A model generated the notes under the pieces. It was given only the letters and a program-made list of their open reading frames with translations, did not search any database and was not told where the DNA came from. Positions 25,967 through 35,035 of a DNA stretch of 64,000 nt are shown here, in pieces. How positions within the stretch are numbered: the stretch's first letter is position 1; each line of letters begins with the position of its first letter. The stretch comes from Solwaraspora sp. WMMD1047 (GTDB lineage Bacteria > Actinomycetota > Actinomycetes > Mycobacteriales > Micromonosporaceae), in NCBI RefSeq assembly GCF_029626155.1, contig NZ_JARUBL010000001.1, positions 6,104,501 to 6,168,500 of the forward strand, in the 5' to 3' direction. Both the position numbers and the translations under genes were made by a program.

Positions 25967-28900
25967 TCAGGAAACTTCAACCGTTCTACACGGATCGACG
26001 GCAATCGGGGAACCCTGGATCTGCGAGGTGGCGCCATCGCTGTCGGTCGCGGTGACCACAATCTGCAGGGTGCCACCATCGTTCGATCGGCCCGGGTAGG
26101 GAACCGGCCCGATCGAGCCGTAGTAGTTCCCGTCCGGCGACATCCGGTCCGAGCCGCCGGCGAACCCGCTCCACCGCACCGTGACCGTCAGCCCGTCGCC
26201 GCTGTCCCGATCGTCCTGCACGTTCACCACCGGGAACGCCTGAGTCCGGAAGTTCGACTGGCACGGCTCGCCATCGATCTCCTGGGCGATCGTCCCACCC
26301 GGGTCCGTGACCCACCGGATCACCGGAGCCCGGTTGGTCGGCGTCGGACTGCCGCTCGGGCTCGGCGTGGCGGTTGGGCTCGGGGACGAGGACGGGGAGG
26401 TTGGCGGGCCGGTGGTCTGGCCGGGCGTACCCGGGGTGCCGGGACCGCCCGGATCGCCGGGACCACCGGGGTTGCCCGGACCGCCGGGCGGGACGGCCGG
26501 GTCGTTCGGCACCAGGCCCGGGAACGGACCCGTCGGCCGGGTCGGGCCGGGGCTGGCCGACGGCGTCGGCGACGGGCCGGGCGGCGACGCGGTCGGCACC
26601 GTGCCCGGGACCAGCGTCGCCGGCCCCGTCGGGGCGGAACCGGTCGGTCCGGCGGCCACGCCGCCGCCGTCGCCGCAGTCCAACCGGACCTGCCGGGTGG
26701 GCTGACGGATCCCGTCCACTAGCACCTCACCCTCGGCGACCGCCACCCCGCCCGCCACCACGTACCGGGCCGCACCGGCGCTGGCCACCGTGCTGGTGTC
26801 CCGCTCGACGGTGAGCGCGATCGGGGCGAAGGCGCCGCTGGTGGCGTCCGTGTCGGCGACCAGCCGGCCGGTGTCCAGGGTGAGCCGACCGTTCGGGGCG
26901 ACCGGCCGGTCACCGGAGCTCCAGAGCTGGCCCATCCCGAGTCGGGTGCCGGCGCAGAGCAGCGCCGACGAACCGCCGCGGAAGGTCAGCTCCCCGGTCG
27001 ACCGGGGCGCCACCCGGACCCGGTCACCCTCGCCGACGTAGATCTTCCCGCCCGCGCGCAGCACCACCAGCCGCTCCCCGGTGACCACCTCGACCCGGCC
27101 CCGCTGCGAGGTCAGCAACGCCCGGTCGGCCGGCATCTCCGCCCAGGCCGGCGCCGGCACCAGGTTGGCGCCGGTGGCCAGCAACGCGAGCAGCAACAGC
27201 AGCAGCACCAGCCACCAGAGCCGGCGTTCGAACCCCCGGTCGACGCTGTCGTCCAGGCCGGGCGGGGGCGGCCCGGGCGGCGCGGCCAGCGGCGGGTAGT
27301 CGACGCCGGGGTGGACCCCCGCCGTCGGCGCGCCACCGGTCGAACCCGCCGCGGGCGGGGCGAGCAGGCCGCCGCCGGGGGCGCCGAAGAGCAGCGGCAG
27401 GCCGGACACCGCCGGCACCACCCAGAGCCGGACCGGGGTACGGGCCGTCGCGACGGCACCCGGCCCCACCTCCCCCATCGGCCCGATCATGGTGCCGCGC
27501 CGCAGCTCGGTGCCGTCCGGCAGGGCGACCACCCCGGATTCCACGATCACCGTGTCGCTGCCGGCCTCCAGCACCACCGGATCACCGGGCGCCAACGCCA
27601 CCGGCCGGGCGGCGGCGATCAGCCCCATCCGGTCCTCGGCGCTCAACCCGTGCAGGGCCGGGGTCTCGGCGAAGAGCGCCTCGGCCTCGGCCCGGTCGGC
27701 GGGCGGCGGGCCGGGCAGCGGACCCACCGTGCTCACCACGACCGCCGACGGGATGGCCAGCAGGGTGGTACCGGCCGTGTGCCAGGAGAGCGTGGCCGGC
27801 GTACCGGTGAGGGCATTGGCCAGGCCCACGACGCCGCCGGCGCCGACCCGCTGCCGGACGATGCCGCCCGGGTCGCCCGGTCGGCGCCCCTCGACCGCGC
27901 CGTCGGCGACCAGGTAGACGGCCGGCTGCGCGGCCCCGGCGAAGACCAACGGCTGACCGGTACGTGGGCGCAGCCAGCTGGCCCGCGCGGCCAGCTCGGC
28001 GAGGGCCGGGCCCGGCAACCGGCCCAGCGGCGAGTGCCGCAGCACGGCGATCCGGCGGGGCAGGTCGGACTGCGACCGGCGCTCCGCCCAGTCCTGCCGG
28101 AACCGCTTGATCAGCGTGGCCAGCCAGCCGATCAGCAGATAGACCAGCGGGGCCGCCAGGCCGGCGATCACCGCGGCCAGCAGCAGCCGGGCCGGCCAGC
28201 CGGACCGCCACAGCCCGAGCACCAGCCCGGCGACCCGGTCGGTCCAGATCCGCCAGCCGAGGTTTACCGCGATCACCAGCCAGAGAACCGCGAGCGTGCC
28301 GTAGAGGGCGACCAGCCGGCCCTCCCGGTCCAGCTGCGCCCAGCGGGGTGGCCGGCGGCGCAGCCGGGCCAGCACGAAGGCCAGCCCGCGAGCCCGCAGG
28401 TTGGGGATCTCCAACCAGTCCATCAGCAGGTAGTAGCCGTCCAGGGCCAGGAACGGGTTCAGGTTGAACAGCGCGTTGAGATACCAGGCGAAGGCGAGCT
28501 TGAAGGCCCACGGCGCGGTCTCCGGCACCAGCACGCCGACGATCTGGGCCAGCCCGGCGAGGATCAGACCGGCCGCCGGTCCGGCCAGCGTGGCGAGCAT
28601 CCGCGCCCGCCGGCCGGCCATCCAGACGTCGGTGGTGTCCACGAATACCGACGGAATGCCGAAGTAGACCAGGAATCCGGCCGCCGGCACCCGCCGCCCG
28701 GCGTGCCGGGTCGCCAAAGCGTGCCCCAGCTCGTGGCAGGCCAACGCCAGCACGTTGAGGCCGAGCAGGACGGCCGCGCCAGCGGTGTACGAGCCGTTGG
28801 TCAGGAACAGCGACTGCTCGGCCCGCCACCAGGTCCAGACGAACAGCCCCAGGCCGATCGCCACCACGGCGGCCAGCAGCGCCGCCGCGACCCGGGTGAA

Positions 28901-29458
28901 CAGCAGCCGCCCGCCGGCCCGGTAGAGCAGGTCGACCAGGGGGTCGATGTTCGCCAGCACCATCCGCTGGCCCTTCGCGGCGGCCAGCAGCGTCCGGCCC
29001 AGCCGGACCGGCCACGGCCGGCGGTGCACCCGGTCCAGCCGGCGGAACGCGTCCACCGGCAACTCGGCGAGCATCCGGTTGCCGGCCAGGTCGGCGACGA
29101 TCCGGGTCACCTGGTCCGGGGCGAGCCGGCCGGCGATCCGGGCGAAGTCGGCGACCAGCCGGGCCACCGTCCGGCTGCCGTCCATCAACTGGGCCAGCCG
29201 CCATTCCTCGACGGAGAGCCGCAGGTAGCAGGCGCCGCCCCGGTCGTCGGGCGAGCGGAGCATCACGTACGGGACGCCGCGTACCGAGACCAGCTCGGCC
29301 GACTCGATGCCGGGTCGCAGCACCGGCTTGGCCCGGGCCGGATTGAGCCGTTCGACGACGGCGTGCCACAGGCCCGGTTCGGCCGGGCCGAGCGGCTGGC
29401 CGGGCGCCCGACCGGCCAGCGCCTCCCACACACTGACCCGCGTTTCGACGACCGCCAC
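25967..29458 (-). CDS. giant membrane protein: PqqD-like, M50 protease, cNMP-binding, FecR-like
   Basis: 1163 residues. (1) About 45-140: PqqD/RRE-like winged helix (KPVLRPGIESAEL ... YLRLSVEEWRLAQLMDG). (2) About 185-450: site-2-protease-like M50 domain in the membrane, zinc motif HELGH (242-246) and NPFLALDG (334-341). (3) About 470-690: two cyclic-nucleotide-binding-like folds. (4) Transmembrane helix about 747-762. (5) About 780-930: FecR-like domain outside (GRVEVVTGERLVVLRAGG). (6) Pro/Gly/Ser/Thr linker, then an Ig-like C-terminal domain with two cysteines. Related proteins are annotated as putative peptide zinc metalloproteases. The GTG start has GGGAC close upstream. It is first of a probable operon with the Zn protein and the leader-like protein. 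Confidence 0.82.
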   Translation of the reverse strand: MAVVETRVSVWEALAGRAPGQPLGPAEPGLWHAVVERLNPARAKPVLRPGIESAELVSVRGVPYVMLRSPDDRGGACYLRLSVEEWRLAQLMDGSRTVARLVADFARIAGRLAPDQVTRIVADLAGNRMLAELPVDAFRRLDRVHRRPWPVRLGRTLLAAAKGQRMVLANIDPLVDLLYRAGGRLLFTRVAAALLAAVVAIGLGLFVWTWWRAEQSLFLTNGSYTAGAAVLLGLNVLALACHELGHALATRHAGRRVPAAGFLVYFGIPSVFVDTTDVWMAGRRARMLATLAGPAAGLILAGLAQIVGVLVPETAPWAFKLAFAWYLNALFNLNPFLALDGYYLLMDWLEIPNLRARGLAFVLARLRRRPPRWAQLDREGRLVALYGTLAVLWLVIAVNLGWRIWTDRVAGLVLGLWRSGWPARLLLAAVIAGLAAPLVYLLIGWLATLIKRFRQDWAERRSQSDLPRRIAVLRHSPLGRLPGPALAELAARASWLRPRTGQPLVFAGAAQPAVYLVADGAVEGRRPGDPGGIVRQRVGAGGVVGLANALTGTPATLSWHTAGTTLLAIPSAVVVSTVGPLPGPPPADRAEAEALFAETPALHGLSAEDRMGLIAAARPVALAPGDPVVLEAGSDTVIVESGVVALPDGTELRRGTMIGPMGEVGPGAVATARTPVRLWVVPAVSGLPLLFGAPGGGLLAPPAAGSTGGAPTAGVHPGVDYPPLAAPPGPPPPGLDDSVDRGFERRLWWLVLLLLLLALLATGANLVPAPAWAEMPADRALLTSQRGRVEVVTGERLVVLRAGGKIYVGEGDRVRVAPRSTGELTFRGGSSALLCAGTRLGMGQLWSSGDRPVAPNGRLTLDTGRLVADTDATSGAFAPIALTVERDTSTVASAGAARYVVAGGVAVAEGEVLVDGIRQPTRQVRLDCGDGGGVAAGPTGSAPTGPATLVPGTVPTASPPGPSPTPSASPGPTRPTGPFPGLVPNDPAVPPGGPGNPGGPGDPGGPGTPGTPGQTTGPPTSPSSSPSPTATPSPSGSPTPTNRAPVIRWVTDPGGTIAQEIDGEPCQSNFRTQAFPVVNVQDDRDSGDGLTVTVRWSGFAGGSDRMSPDGNYYGSIGPVPYPGRSNDGGTLQIVVTATDSDGATSQIQGSPIAVDPCRTVEVS

Positions 29459-29478
29459 TGTGTCCCGCCCCTCCGCAC

Positions 29479-29495
29479 CTGATCGCAGCGATCAG
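29479..29495. promoter_or_regulatory. perfect 7-bp-arm palindrome upstream of the PqqD-M50 gene
   Basis: CTGATCG-CAG-CGATCAG lies 20 nt before the GTG start, and another GATCGCGG follows at 29512. It could be an operator overlapping the promoter. Confidence 0.4.
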
Positions 29496-29584
29496 CAGGC
29501 AGCACGCATGTGATCGCGGCATGCAGAGTAGGACGCGACGGCGGCGTGAGGCTAGTCCCGTTCCGGCAAACTGACAACGCTGCC

Positions 29585-29626
29585 CGTACCGAATGCCGTC
29601 AGGCTGGGCGTACCTAATGCCGTCAG
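29585..29626. repeat. 18-bp direct repeat at the glycosyltransferase stop
   Basis: CGTACCGAATGCCGTCAG and a copy differing at one base are spaced 24 bp apart. The second copy contains the stop codon of the glycosyltransferase gene, suggesting a local duplication. Confidence 0.6.
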
Positions 29627-30774
29627 CGGACGGCGCGGGCCGGCTGGGGCGACCGGTCGGCCGGCTCCTGCCGCGGCTGCGGACCCCGGTGCCCGGTAGC
29701 CCAGGCCCGGTAGACCGGCAGGTAGTTCTCGGCCATCCGGCGGGCCGAGAAGTTCCGCTCGACCTGGGCCACGCAGGCCGCCGGGTCGAGGTCGGTGACG
29801 GCCCGCAGGGCGGCCGGCAACTCCGCCGGGTCGTCGCAGATCAGCCCGGTCTCGCCGGGGCGGATCAGCTCCGGTACGGCGCCCCGCCGCAGCGCCACCA
29901 CCGGGGTGCCGGTCCCCATCGCCTCCACCATCACCATGCCGAACGGCTCCTCCCACCGGATCGGCATGATCAGGCAGCGGGCCGCGAGCAGCAGCCGGAG
30001 GGAGGTGTCCCGGTCGGCGTTGCGGATCAGGGTCACATCCGGTCCGAGCATCGGTTCGATGACCTCGGCGAGGTGGCGCTGTTCGACCGCCTCGTCGCAC
30101 TTGCCGACCAGCACCAGCGGCAGGCCGGCCTCGCGGCAGGCCCGGATCGCCAGCTCCGGCCCCTTGTCGGCACTGAACCGCGCCAGCCACACCACCGGGC
30201 CGGTGCCCGGCCGGGACTTGCGCGGCAGCCCGCCGGTCTGGATCCCGTTGTGGACGGTCGCGATCCACGGCACGTGGTCGGCGAGCCGGCGCTGCGCCTG
30301 CGAGATGGCGACCAGGCCGACCGACGGGTCGACGTCGCGCAGGATGTCGCCGAGTTCCCCGGTCGGGTTGCCGTGCACGGTGGCCACGGTGGGGACCGGC
30401 CGCTGCGGCGCCAGCAGCGGCCCGACCGTGGTGTGGTCGTGCACCACGTCGAACGACTCCGGGGTGAGCAGCGCGTTGACCCGGGCCAGGTGGGCCAGCT
30501 CCGGGAGCAGGTGGCCGAGTCGGTCGTTCTGCAGCTCGGGCGAGGTGGCGACGTAGCGGGCCCGGGTGCCGGACCACGATCCGGCGCCGAAGAGGGTCAC
30601 CTCCTGGCCGAGTTCGACCAGGCCGTCGACGAGCGCCGCGCAGACCTGCTCCAACCCGCCGTAGCCGGGCGGCGGGACCTCGTACCAGGGCGGGACGATC
30701 ATCGCGATCCGCATCGGTCGCGCGGGTCCCGGGTGTTCGGCCGAGTCGTCTCGGTCCGCTGGGATGTCGGTCAC
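29623..30774 (-). CDS. family 4 glycosyltransferase
   Basis: 383 residues, GT-B fold, retaining GT4 type. The N-terminal Rossmann half has MRIAMIVPPWYEVPPPGYGG, the acceptor-side Gly-rich loop. The C-terminal half has WLARFSADKGPELAI and the donor-site motif EPFGMVMVEAMGTGTPVVA. It probably transfers a sugar from a nucleotide-sugar to a lipid or small-molecule acceptor at the cytoplasmic membrane; the acceptor is unknown. GTG 30774 is chosen because GGGGAGG precedes it; the ATG at MRIAMI (30714) has no ribosome site. It lies 164 nt upstream of the PqqD-M50 gene on the same strand and may or may not share its transcript. Confidence 0.88.
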   Translation of the reverse strand: MTDIPADRDDSAEHPGPARPMRIAMIVPPWYEVPPPGYGGLEQVCAALVDGLVELGQEVTLFGAGSWSGTRARYVATSPELQNDRLGHLLPELAHLARVNALLTPESFDVVHDHTTVGPLLAPQRPVPTVATVHGNPTGELGDILRDVDPSVGLVAISQAQRRLADHVPWIATVHNGIQTGGLPRKSRPGTGPVVWLARFSADKGPELAIRACREAGLPLVLVGKCDEAVEQRHLAEVIEPMLGPDVTLIRNADRDTSLRLLLAARCLIMPIRWEEPFGMVMVEAMGTGTPVVALRRGAVPELIRPGETGLICDDPAELPAALRAVTDLDPAACVAQVERNFSARRMAENYLPVYRAWATGHRGPQPRQEPADRSPQPARAVR

Positions 30775-30875
30775 GAGCCTCCCCGATGGCCATCGGCGCG
30801 GTCCTGGTTCTGCCGATCGTCGCCCGACCCGGGGTGAGCGGCCCTCACCCGGTGGGGGTGAACCGGGCACGAGGG

Positions 30876-30922
30876 AGCGGCGGGCGGTGTGACCAACCCC
30901 CTTGGTCACACCGCCCGCCGCT
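30876..30922 (-). terminator. 21-bp perfect hairpin terminator after the HtrA gene
   Basis: Arms 30876-30896 and 30902-30922 are fully complementary around a CCCCC loop, starting 66 nt past the protease stop. Confidence 0.8.
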
Positions 30923-30987
30923 GGAGGGAGGATGCGTCTTCCGGCTACGAAAGGGTCGCCGCCTCAAGTCTCGCGGGTGTCTCCCTG

Positions 30988-32634
30988 TTAGGACGTCTCA
31001 GCGAGCGTCACGGTTGCCGTCTTTTCGACTCCGTTTCGGGTGTAGGTCACCTCGACCCGGTCGCCCACCTTTCCGGCCTGCACGGCGGAGACGAGGTCGT
31101 TCGACTCGTTCACCGGCTGGTCGCCGAACCGGGTCACCACGTCGCCGCGCTGCAGGCCGGCCTGGGCGGCCGGACTGTCCGGGGTCACGTTGCCCACCAC
31201 GGCCCCGCCCTCGGCGGAGGTGGTGACCTCGACCCCCAGGTACGGGTGGCTCACCTTCTCGCCGCGCTGCAACGTCTCGGCGACCGTCTTGGCCTTGTTG
31301 CTCGGGATGGCGAAGCCCACCCCGATGTTGCCGTTGCTCTGCCCGTCGGTGGCGATCGCGGTGTTGATGCCGATCACCTCGCCGCGGGTGTTGACGAGCG
31401 CGCCGCCGGAGTTGCCCGGATTGATCGGGGCGTCGGTCTGCAGCAGCCCGGAGATCGAGCTGGCACCCCGGCTCGGGTCGGACTGGTCGTTGCCGCCGGC
31501 CTGGATGGTGCGGTTCAGCGAGCTGATGATGCCGGCGGTCACCGAGCCCTGCAGCCCGAGCGGGCTGCCGAGGGCCAGGACGGTGTCGCCGACCCGCATG
31601 CCGTCGCTGTCGCCGAAGGTGGCCGGGGTCAGATCGCTCACCCCGTCGGCCTTGAGGACGGCCAGGTCGGTCTTCGGGTCGGTGCCGACGATCTCAGCGT
31701 TCGCCGACGTGCCGTCGGCGAAGATCAACCGGACGGTCTGGCCGTCGGCGCCGGCGACCACGTGGTTGTTGGTCAACACGAAGCCGTCCGCGGTGAGCAC
31801 CACCCCGGAGCCCTCGCCGCTGCCGGTGTTCACCGAGAGCACGCTGTTCTCCACCGAGGCGGCGATGCCGGGCAGGTCGGCCTCGCTGATGATCGGCGCG
31901 GCGGTGAAGGTCCGGTTCCCGGAACCGCCCGGGTCGTCGAAGGCGAGCGCCACCACGCCGCCGGCGATGCCGGAGCCGGCCATCAGGACCAGGGCCGCGA
32001 CGCCCAATGCCGCCGCCCGGCCGACCCGGCTCGGCCGGGCGGGTGGCTGGCCGCCGTCGAGCGGCCGGTGCCAGGGGTGCTGGCCGGCGGGGCCGGACTG
32101 CTGACCGGGGTAGCCGGGATAGCTCGGGTAACCGGCCTGCCCCGGGTACCCGGCGACCGGATAGCCGGCCTGCCCAGCCGCCGCCTGCTGGCCGGGGTGG
32201 CCCGGCTGCGCCTGGTGGCCGGGGTGGCCCGGCTGCGCCTGGTGGCCGGGGTGGCCCGGCTGGGTCTGATGGCCGGGGTGGCCCGGCTGCGCCTGGTGGC
32301 CGGCCGGTTGCTGGTTCGCCTGGGCGGCCGGCTGGTTCGCCGGGCCGGCCTGGTAGGGCGAGGTCGGTTGACCACCCGGATACGGGTACGGGCCACCGGC
32401 GTACTGGCCGGGGTGTCCGCCGTACTGCGGAGCTGCCTGCTGCGGTTCGCCGCCGGGCGTCGGATCACCCGGCCGGGCCGGCGGTGGGCTGCCGGCCGGC
32501 GGTGCCTGCCACGGGTTGGGCGGGTAGGGCCCGGCCGACCCACGGTCGGCGCTCGGCAGCTCGGCGGCGTGGTGCGGCTGCTCGGCGTCGGCGTTGGCCG
32601 GCGGCCGCTGCGGGTCGGTCTCGTACTCGTTCAT
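30988..32634 (-). CDS. HtrA/DegP-type membrane serine protease with PDZ domain
   Basis: 548 residues. A long cytoplasmic Pro/Gln/Gly-rich N-terminus (1-205) includes four 9-residue HPGHQAQPG-type repeats. It is followed by one transmembrane helix (GVAALVLMAGSGIAGGVVAL), an extracytoplasmic trypsin-like domain with His (NNHVV), Asp (DPKTDLAVLK) and Ser (NPGNSGGAL), and a C-terminal PDZ domain (YLGVEV ... AGLQRGDVVTRFG). It degrades misfolded or signal-carrying envelope proteins. ATG 32634 (MNEYETD) is used; GTG 32658 is a weaker option. The adjacent histidine kinase/response regulator pair is encoded just upstream on the same strand, the arrangement of MprAB/PepD in mycobacteria. Confidence 0.93.
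   Translation of the reverse strand: MNEYETDPQRPPANADAEQPHHAAELPSADRGSAGPYPPNPWQAPPAGSPPPARPGDPTPGGEPQQAAPQYGGHPGQYAGGPYPYPGGQPTSPYQAGPANQPAAQANQQPAGHQAQPGHPGHQTQPGHPGHQAQPGHPGHQAQPGHPGQQAAAGQAGYPVAGYPGQAGYPSYPGYPGQQSGPAGQHPWHRPLDGGQPPARPSRVGRAAALGVAALVLMAGSGIAGGVVALAFDDPGGSGNRTFTAAPIISEADLPGIAASVENSVLSVNTGSGEGSGVVLTADGFVLTNNHVVAGADGQTVRLIFADGTSANAEIVGTDPKTDLAVLKADGVSDLTPATFGDSDGMRVGDTVLALGSPLGLQGSVTAGIISSLNRTIQAGGNDQSDPSRGASSISGLLQTDAPINPGNSGGALVNTRGEVIGINTAIATDGQSNGNIGVGFAIPSNKAKTVAETLQRGEKVSHPYLGVEVTTSAEGGAVVGNVTPDSPAAQAGLQRGDVVTRFGDQPVNESNDLVSAVQAGKVGDRVEVTYTRNGVEKTATVTLAETS
32190..32297 (-). repeat. four 27-bp tandem repeats in the HtrA gene
   Basis: Units start at 32190, 32217, 32244 and 32271, each opening with GGCCGGGGTGGCCCGGCTG and encoding nine residues (HPGHQAQPG or variant). 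In frame, probably polymorphic. Confidence 0.75.
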
Positions 32635-32697
32635 GTCTATCAGCTTGCCCGGTCGCACTGCGTTGCGCCTGGGATTGGGCTGGAGGTTAGCTGTGAG

Positions 32698-34260
32698 TCA
32701 GACCGCTTCGTCGTCGGGCGGGGCAAGCGGCAGTTCGACCCGGAAGGTGGCTCCCCCGCCGGGTGTCTCGACGAACTGCACCGTGCCGTCGTGGGCCGCC
32801 ACCAGCGCCGCGACGATGGCCAGCCCCAGCCCGGTGCTGGTGGCGCCGCCGGTGCCGTGCCGGGTCCGCGCCGCGTCGGCCCGGTAGAAGCGTTCGAAGA
32901 CCCGCTCGGCCTGTTCGGCGGTGAGCCCCGGCCCGGTGTCGACCACCTCGATCACCGCCCGGTCGCCCGGCCCCCGGCTCAGCCGCAGGCTGACCGAGGC
33001 GCTGGCCGGGGTGTGGGTCAGCGCGTTGGTCATCAGGTTGCCGAGGATCTGGCGCAGCCGGGCGTCGTCGCCGAGCACCACGAGCGTTCCGGCGCCGGGT
33101 TGGACATCAAGGCTGACGTCCCGCTCGGGCGCGACCGCGCGGGCCGCCTCGACCGCCTCGGTGGCCAGCACCGGCAGCTCCACCGGCGCCAGCACCAGCG
33201 GGCGTTCCCGGTCCAGCCGGGCCAGCAGCAGCAGGTCCTCGACGAGCAGCCCCATCCGGGCGGCCTCGTCCTCGATCCGGCGCAGCAGCGGCGCGACCTG
33301 GTCCGGCCGGGACGCCGCCCCCTGCCGGTACAGCTCGGCGAAGCCCCGGATGGTGGTGAGCGGGGTGCGCAGCTCGTGCGAGGCGTCGGCGACGAACTGC
33401 CGCATCCGCTCCTCGGAGCGGCGGGCCCGCGACTCGGACGCCTGGGCGGCGATGGCGGCGTCGCGGGCGGCCATCTCCGCCGACCGGGCCGCGTACTCCG
33501 ACGCCGCCCGGGCGGTGAAGGCGGCTTCGATCTGGTTGAGCATCGCGTTGAGCGCCCGCGACAGCCGGCCCAGCTCGGTTCTGGCCTCACCGTCGCTGGG
33601 CTCGGGGTCGGGCACCCGCCGGCTCAGGTCGCCCTCGGCGATGGCCGCCGCCGTCTGCTCGATCTCCACCAGCGGCCGGAGGCTGGTACGCACGATCGCC
33701 GCGCCCAGGGCGGCGAGGGTGACCATGACGGCGCTGCCGACCAGGATGTCGGCCCAGACCAGCCGGCGCACCGCCAGGTCGACATCGCCGAGGTGCTGCC
33801 CGACCGCGATGTAGTCCTGGTCGGCGACCTTGACGATGATCATCCGCCAGCGGAGCCGGCGGTCCTCGGAGTTGGTGGTGAACGCCTTGCCGTCGGCGTG
33901 CTCGCGGTACCACTCGGCGTCGTTGAGCCCGTCCGGCAGGCTGGTCGACGGCATCGCCTGGTCCCAGGCCCGGTCGAACTCGGGGGTGCCGGGCAGCAGG
34001 TCCACGTTGCCCCGGACGTAGACGTAGTCGGTCGGCATCAGGCCACCGGCGGCCTGGCTCGGGGTGGTCTTCATCGCCCGGTTCAGATAGCCGGACAGCT
34101 CCCCGTCGACCTTGTCGACCAGATAGCTGCGCAGGAAGAAGGTGGTGGTCACGCTGATCACCACCAGCGCGGCGGCCACCAGCACGAGCACCGCCGCGAC
34201 CAGTTTGATCCGCAACGGGACGCTGCGGAGCCGGCCACTGAGCGGCACCGGCGAGATCAT
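32698..34260 (-). CDS. sensor histidine kinase
   Basis: 520 residues. TM1 about 18-42, an extracytoplasmic sensor loop of about 130 residues, TM2 near 175-192, then a HAMP domain, a coiled coil, HisKA with the phosphorylated His in VADASHELRTPLTT, and HATPase with N-box (NLMTNALTH), DTGPGL and GLGLAIV. It overlaps the response regulator stop by ATGA, so the pair is translationally coupled. With the HtrA gene downstream, an envelope-stress role like MprB is a reasonable guess (inference from order only). Confidence 0.93.
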   Translation of the reverse strand: MISPVPLSGRLRSVPLRIKLVAAVLVLVAAALVVISVTTTFFLRSYLVDKVDGELSGYLNRAMKTTPSQAAGGLMPTDYVYVRGNVDLLPGTPEFDRAWDQAMPSTSLPDGLNDAEWYREHADGKAFTTNSEDRRLRWRMIIVKVADQDYIAVGQHLGDVDLAVRRLVWADILVGSAVMVTLAALGAAIVRTSLRPLVEIEQTAAAIAEGDLSRRVPDPEPSDGEARTELGRLSRALNAMLNQIEAAFTARAASEYAARSAEMAARDAAIAAQASESRARRSEERMRQFVADASHELRTPLTTIRGFAELYRQGAASRPDQVAPLLRRIEDEAARMGLLVEDLLLLARLDRERPLVLAPVELPVLATEAVEAARAVAPERDVSLDVQPGAGTLVVLGDDARLRQILGNLMTNALTHTPASASVSLRLSRGPGDRAVIEVVDTGPGLTAEQAERVFERFYRADAARTRHGTGGATSTGLGLAIVAALVAAHDGTVQFVETPGGGATFRVELPLAPPDDEAV

Positions 34261-34958
34261 GCCGCCGGTTTGCGCAGGACGTACCCGACCCCGCGGAGGG
34301 TGTGGATCAGACGGGGCTGGCTGTTGTCGACCTTGCGCCGCAGGTAGGAGATGTAGGACTCGACGATGTTGTCGTCGCCCCGGAAGTCGTAGTTCCAGAC
34401 GTGGTCGAGGATCTGCGCCTTGGAGAGCACCCGGTTGGCGTTGAGCATCAGGTAGCGCAGCAGCTTGAACTCGGTCGGCGAGAGCTGCACCCGCTGGCCG
34501 GCCCGGTGCACCTCGTGGGTCTCCTCGTCCAGCTCCAGGTCGGCGAAGGTCAGCCGGGACGGGGTCTGCTCGCCGGTGGCGGTGCGGCGCAGCACCGCCC
34601 GGATCCGGGCGGTCAGCTCCTCCAGGCTGAACGGCTTGGTGACGTAGTCGTCGCCGCCCAGGGTCAGTCCCCGGATCTTGTCGTCGGTCGCGTCCCGGGC
34701 GGTCAGGAACACCACCGGGGTACGGGTGCCGCCCTCCCGCAGCAGCCGGATCACCTCGAAGCCGTCCAGGTCGGGCAGCATCACGTCCAGGACGACCAGG
34801 TCGGGGCGGTGCCCCTTGGCCGCGCTGACGGCGGCGCTGCCGCTGGTCGCGGTGGCCACGTCGAACCCGGCGAAGCGCAGACTGGCGGAGAGCAACTCCA
34901 GGATATTCGGATCATCTTCGACGACAAGGAGGCGTGCCTCGGTCTGCGGTGCGGCCAT
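34257..34958 (-). CDS. OmpR-family response regulator
   Basis: 233 residues. Receiver domain: acidic pocket VVEDD, phospho-acceptor D58 in VVLDVMLPDLDG, switch Thr in FLTARD, and Lys in YVTKPF. The C-terminal winged helix ends in the usual RRKVDNSQPRLIHTLRGVGYVL. ATG 34958 is the start; the frame extends upstream but only as a shadow of other genes. First gene of the two-component pair, probably extending to the HtrA gene. Confidence 0.95.
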   Translation of the reverse strand: MAAPQTEARLLVVEDDPNILELLSASLRFAGFDVATATSGSAAVSAAKGHRPDLVVLDVMLPDLDGFEVIRLLREGGTRTPVVFLTARDATDDKIRGLTLGGDDYVTKPFSLEELTARIRAVLRRTATGEQTPSRLTFADLELDEETHEVHRAGQRVQLSPTEFKLLRYLMLNANRVLSKAQILDHVWNYDFRGDDNIVESYISYLRRKVDNSQPRLIHTLRGVGYVLRKPAA

Positions 34959-35035
34959 GCCGCAATCATGCGGCTCCGCTCTGCGATCCGCCTTGGTAAA
35001 CCCTGAGAACTCGCTGAGAGCTCCGCCGGGCGCGC

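Noticed and set aside
24656-29458. classification as a known lanthipeptide, lasso or sactipeptide cluster
   Set aside because: No cyclase, radical SAM maturase, ATP-grasp or dedicated transporter is adjacent.
30889-34347. 1152-codon plus-strand open frame
   Set aside because: Antisense to the HtrA and histidine kinase genes, which carry full catalytic motifs; composition-driven.
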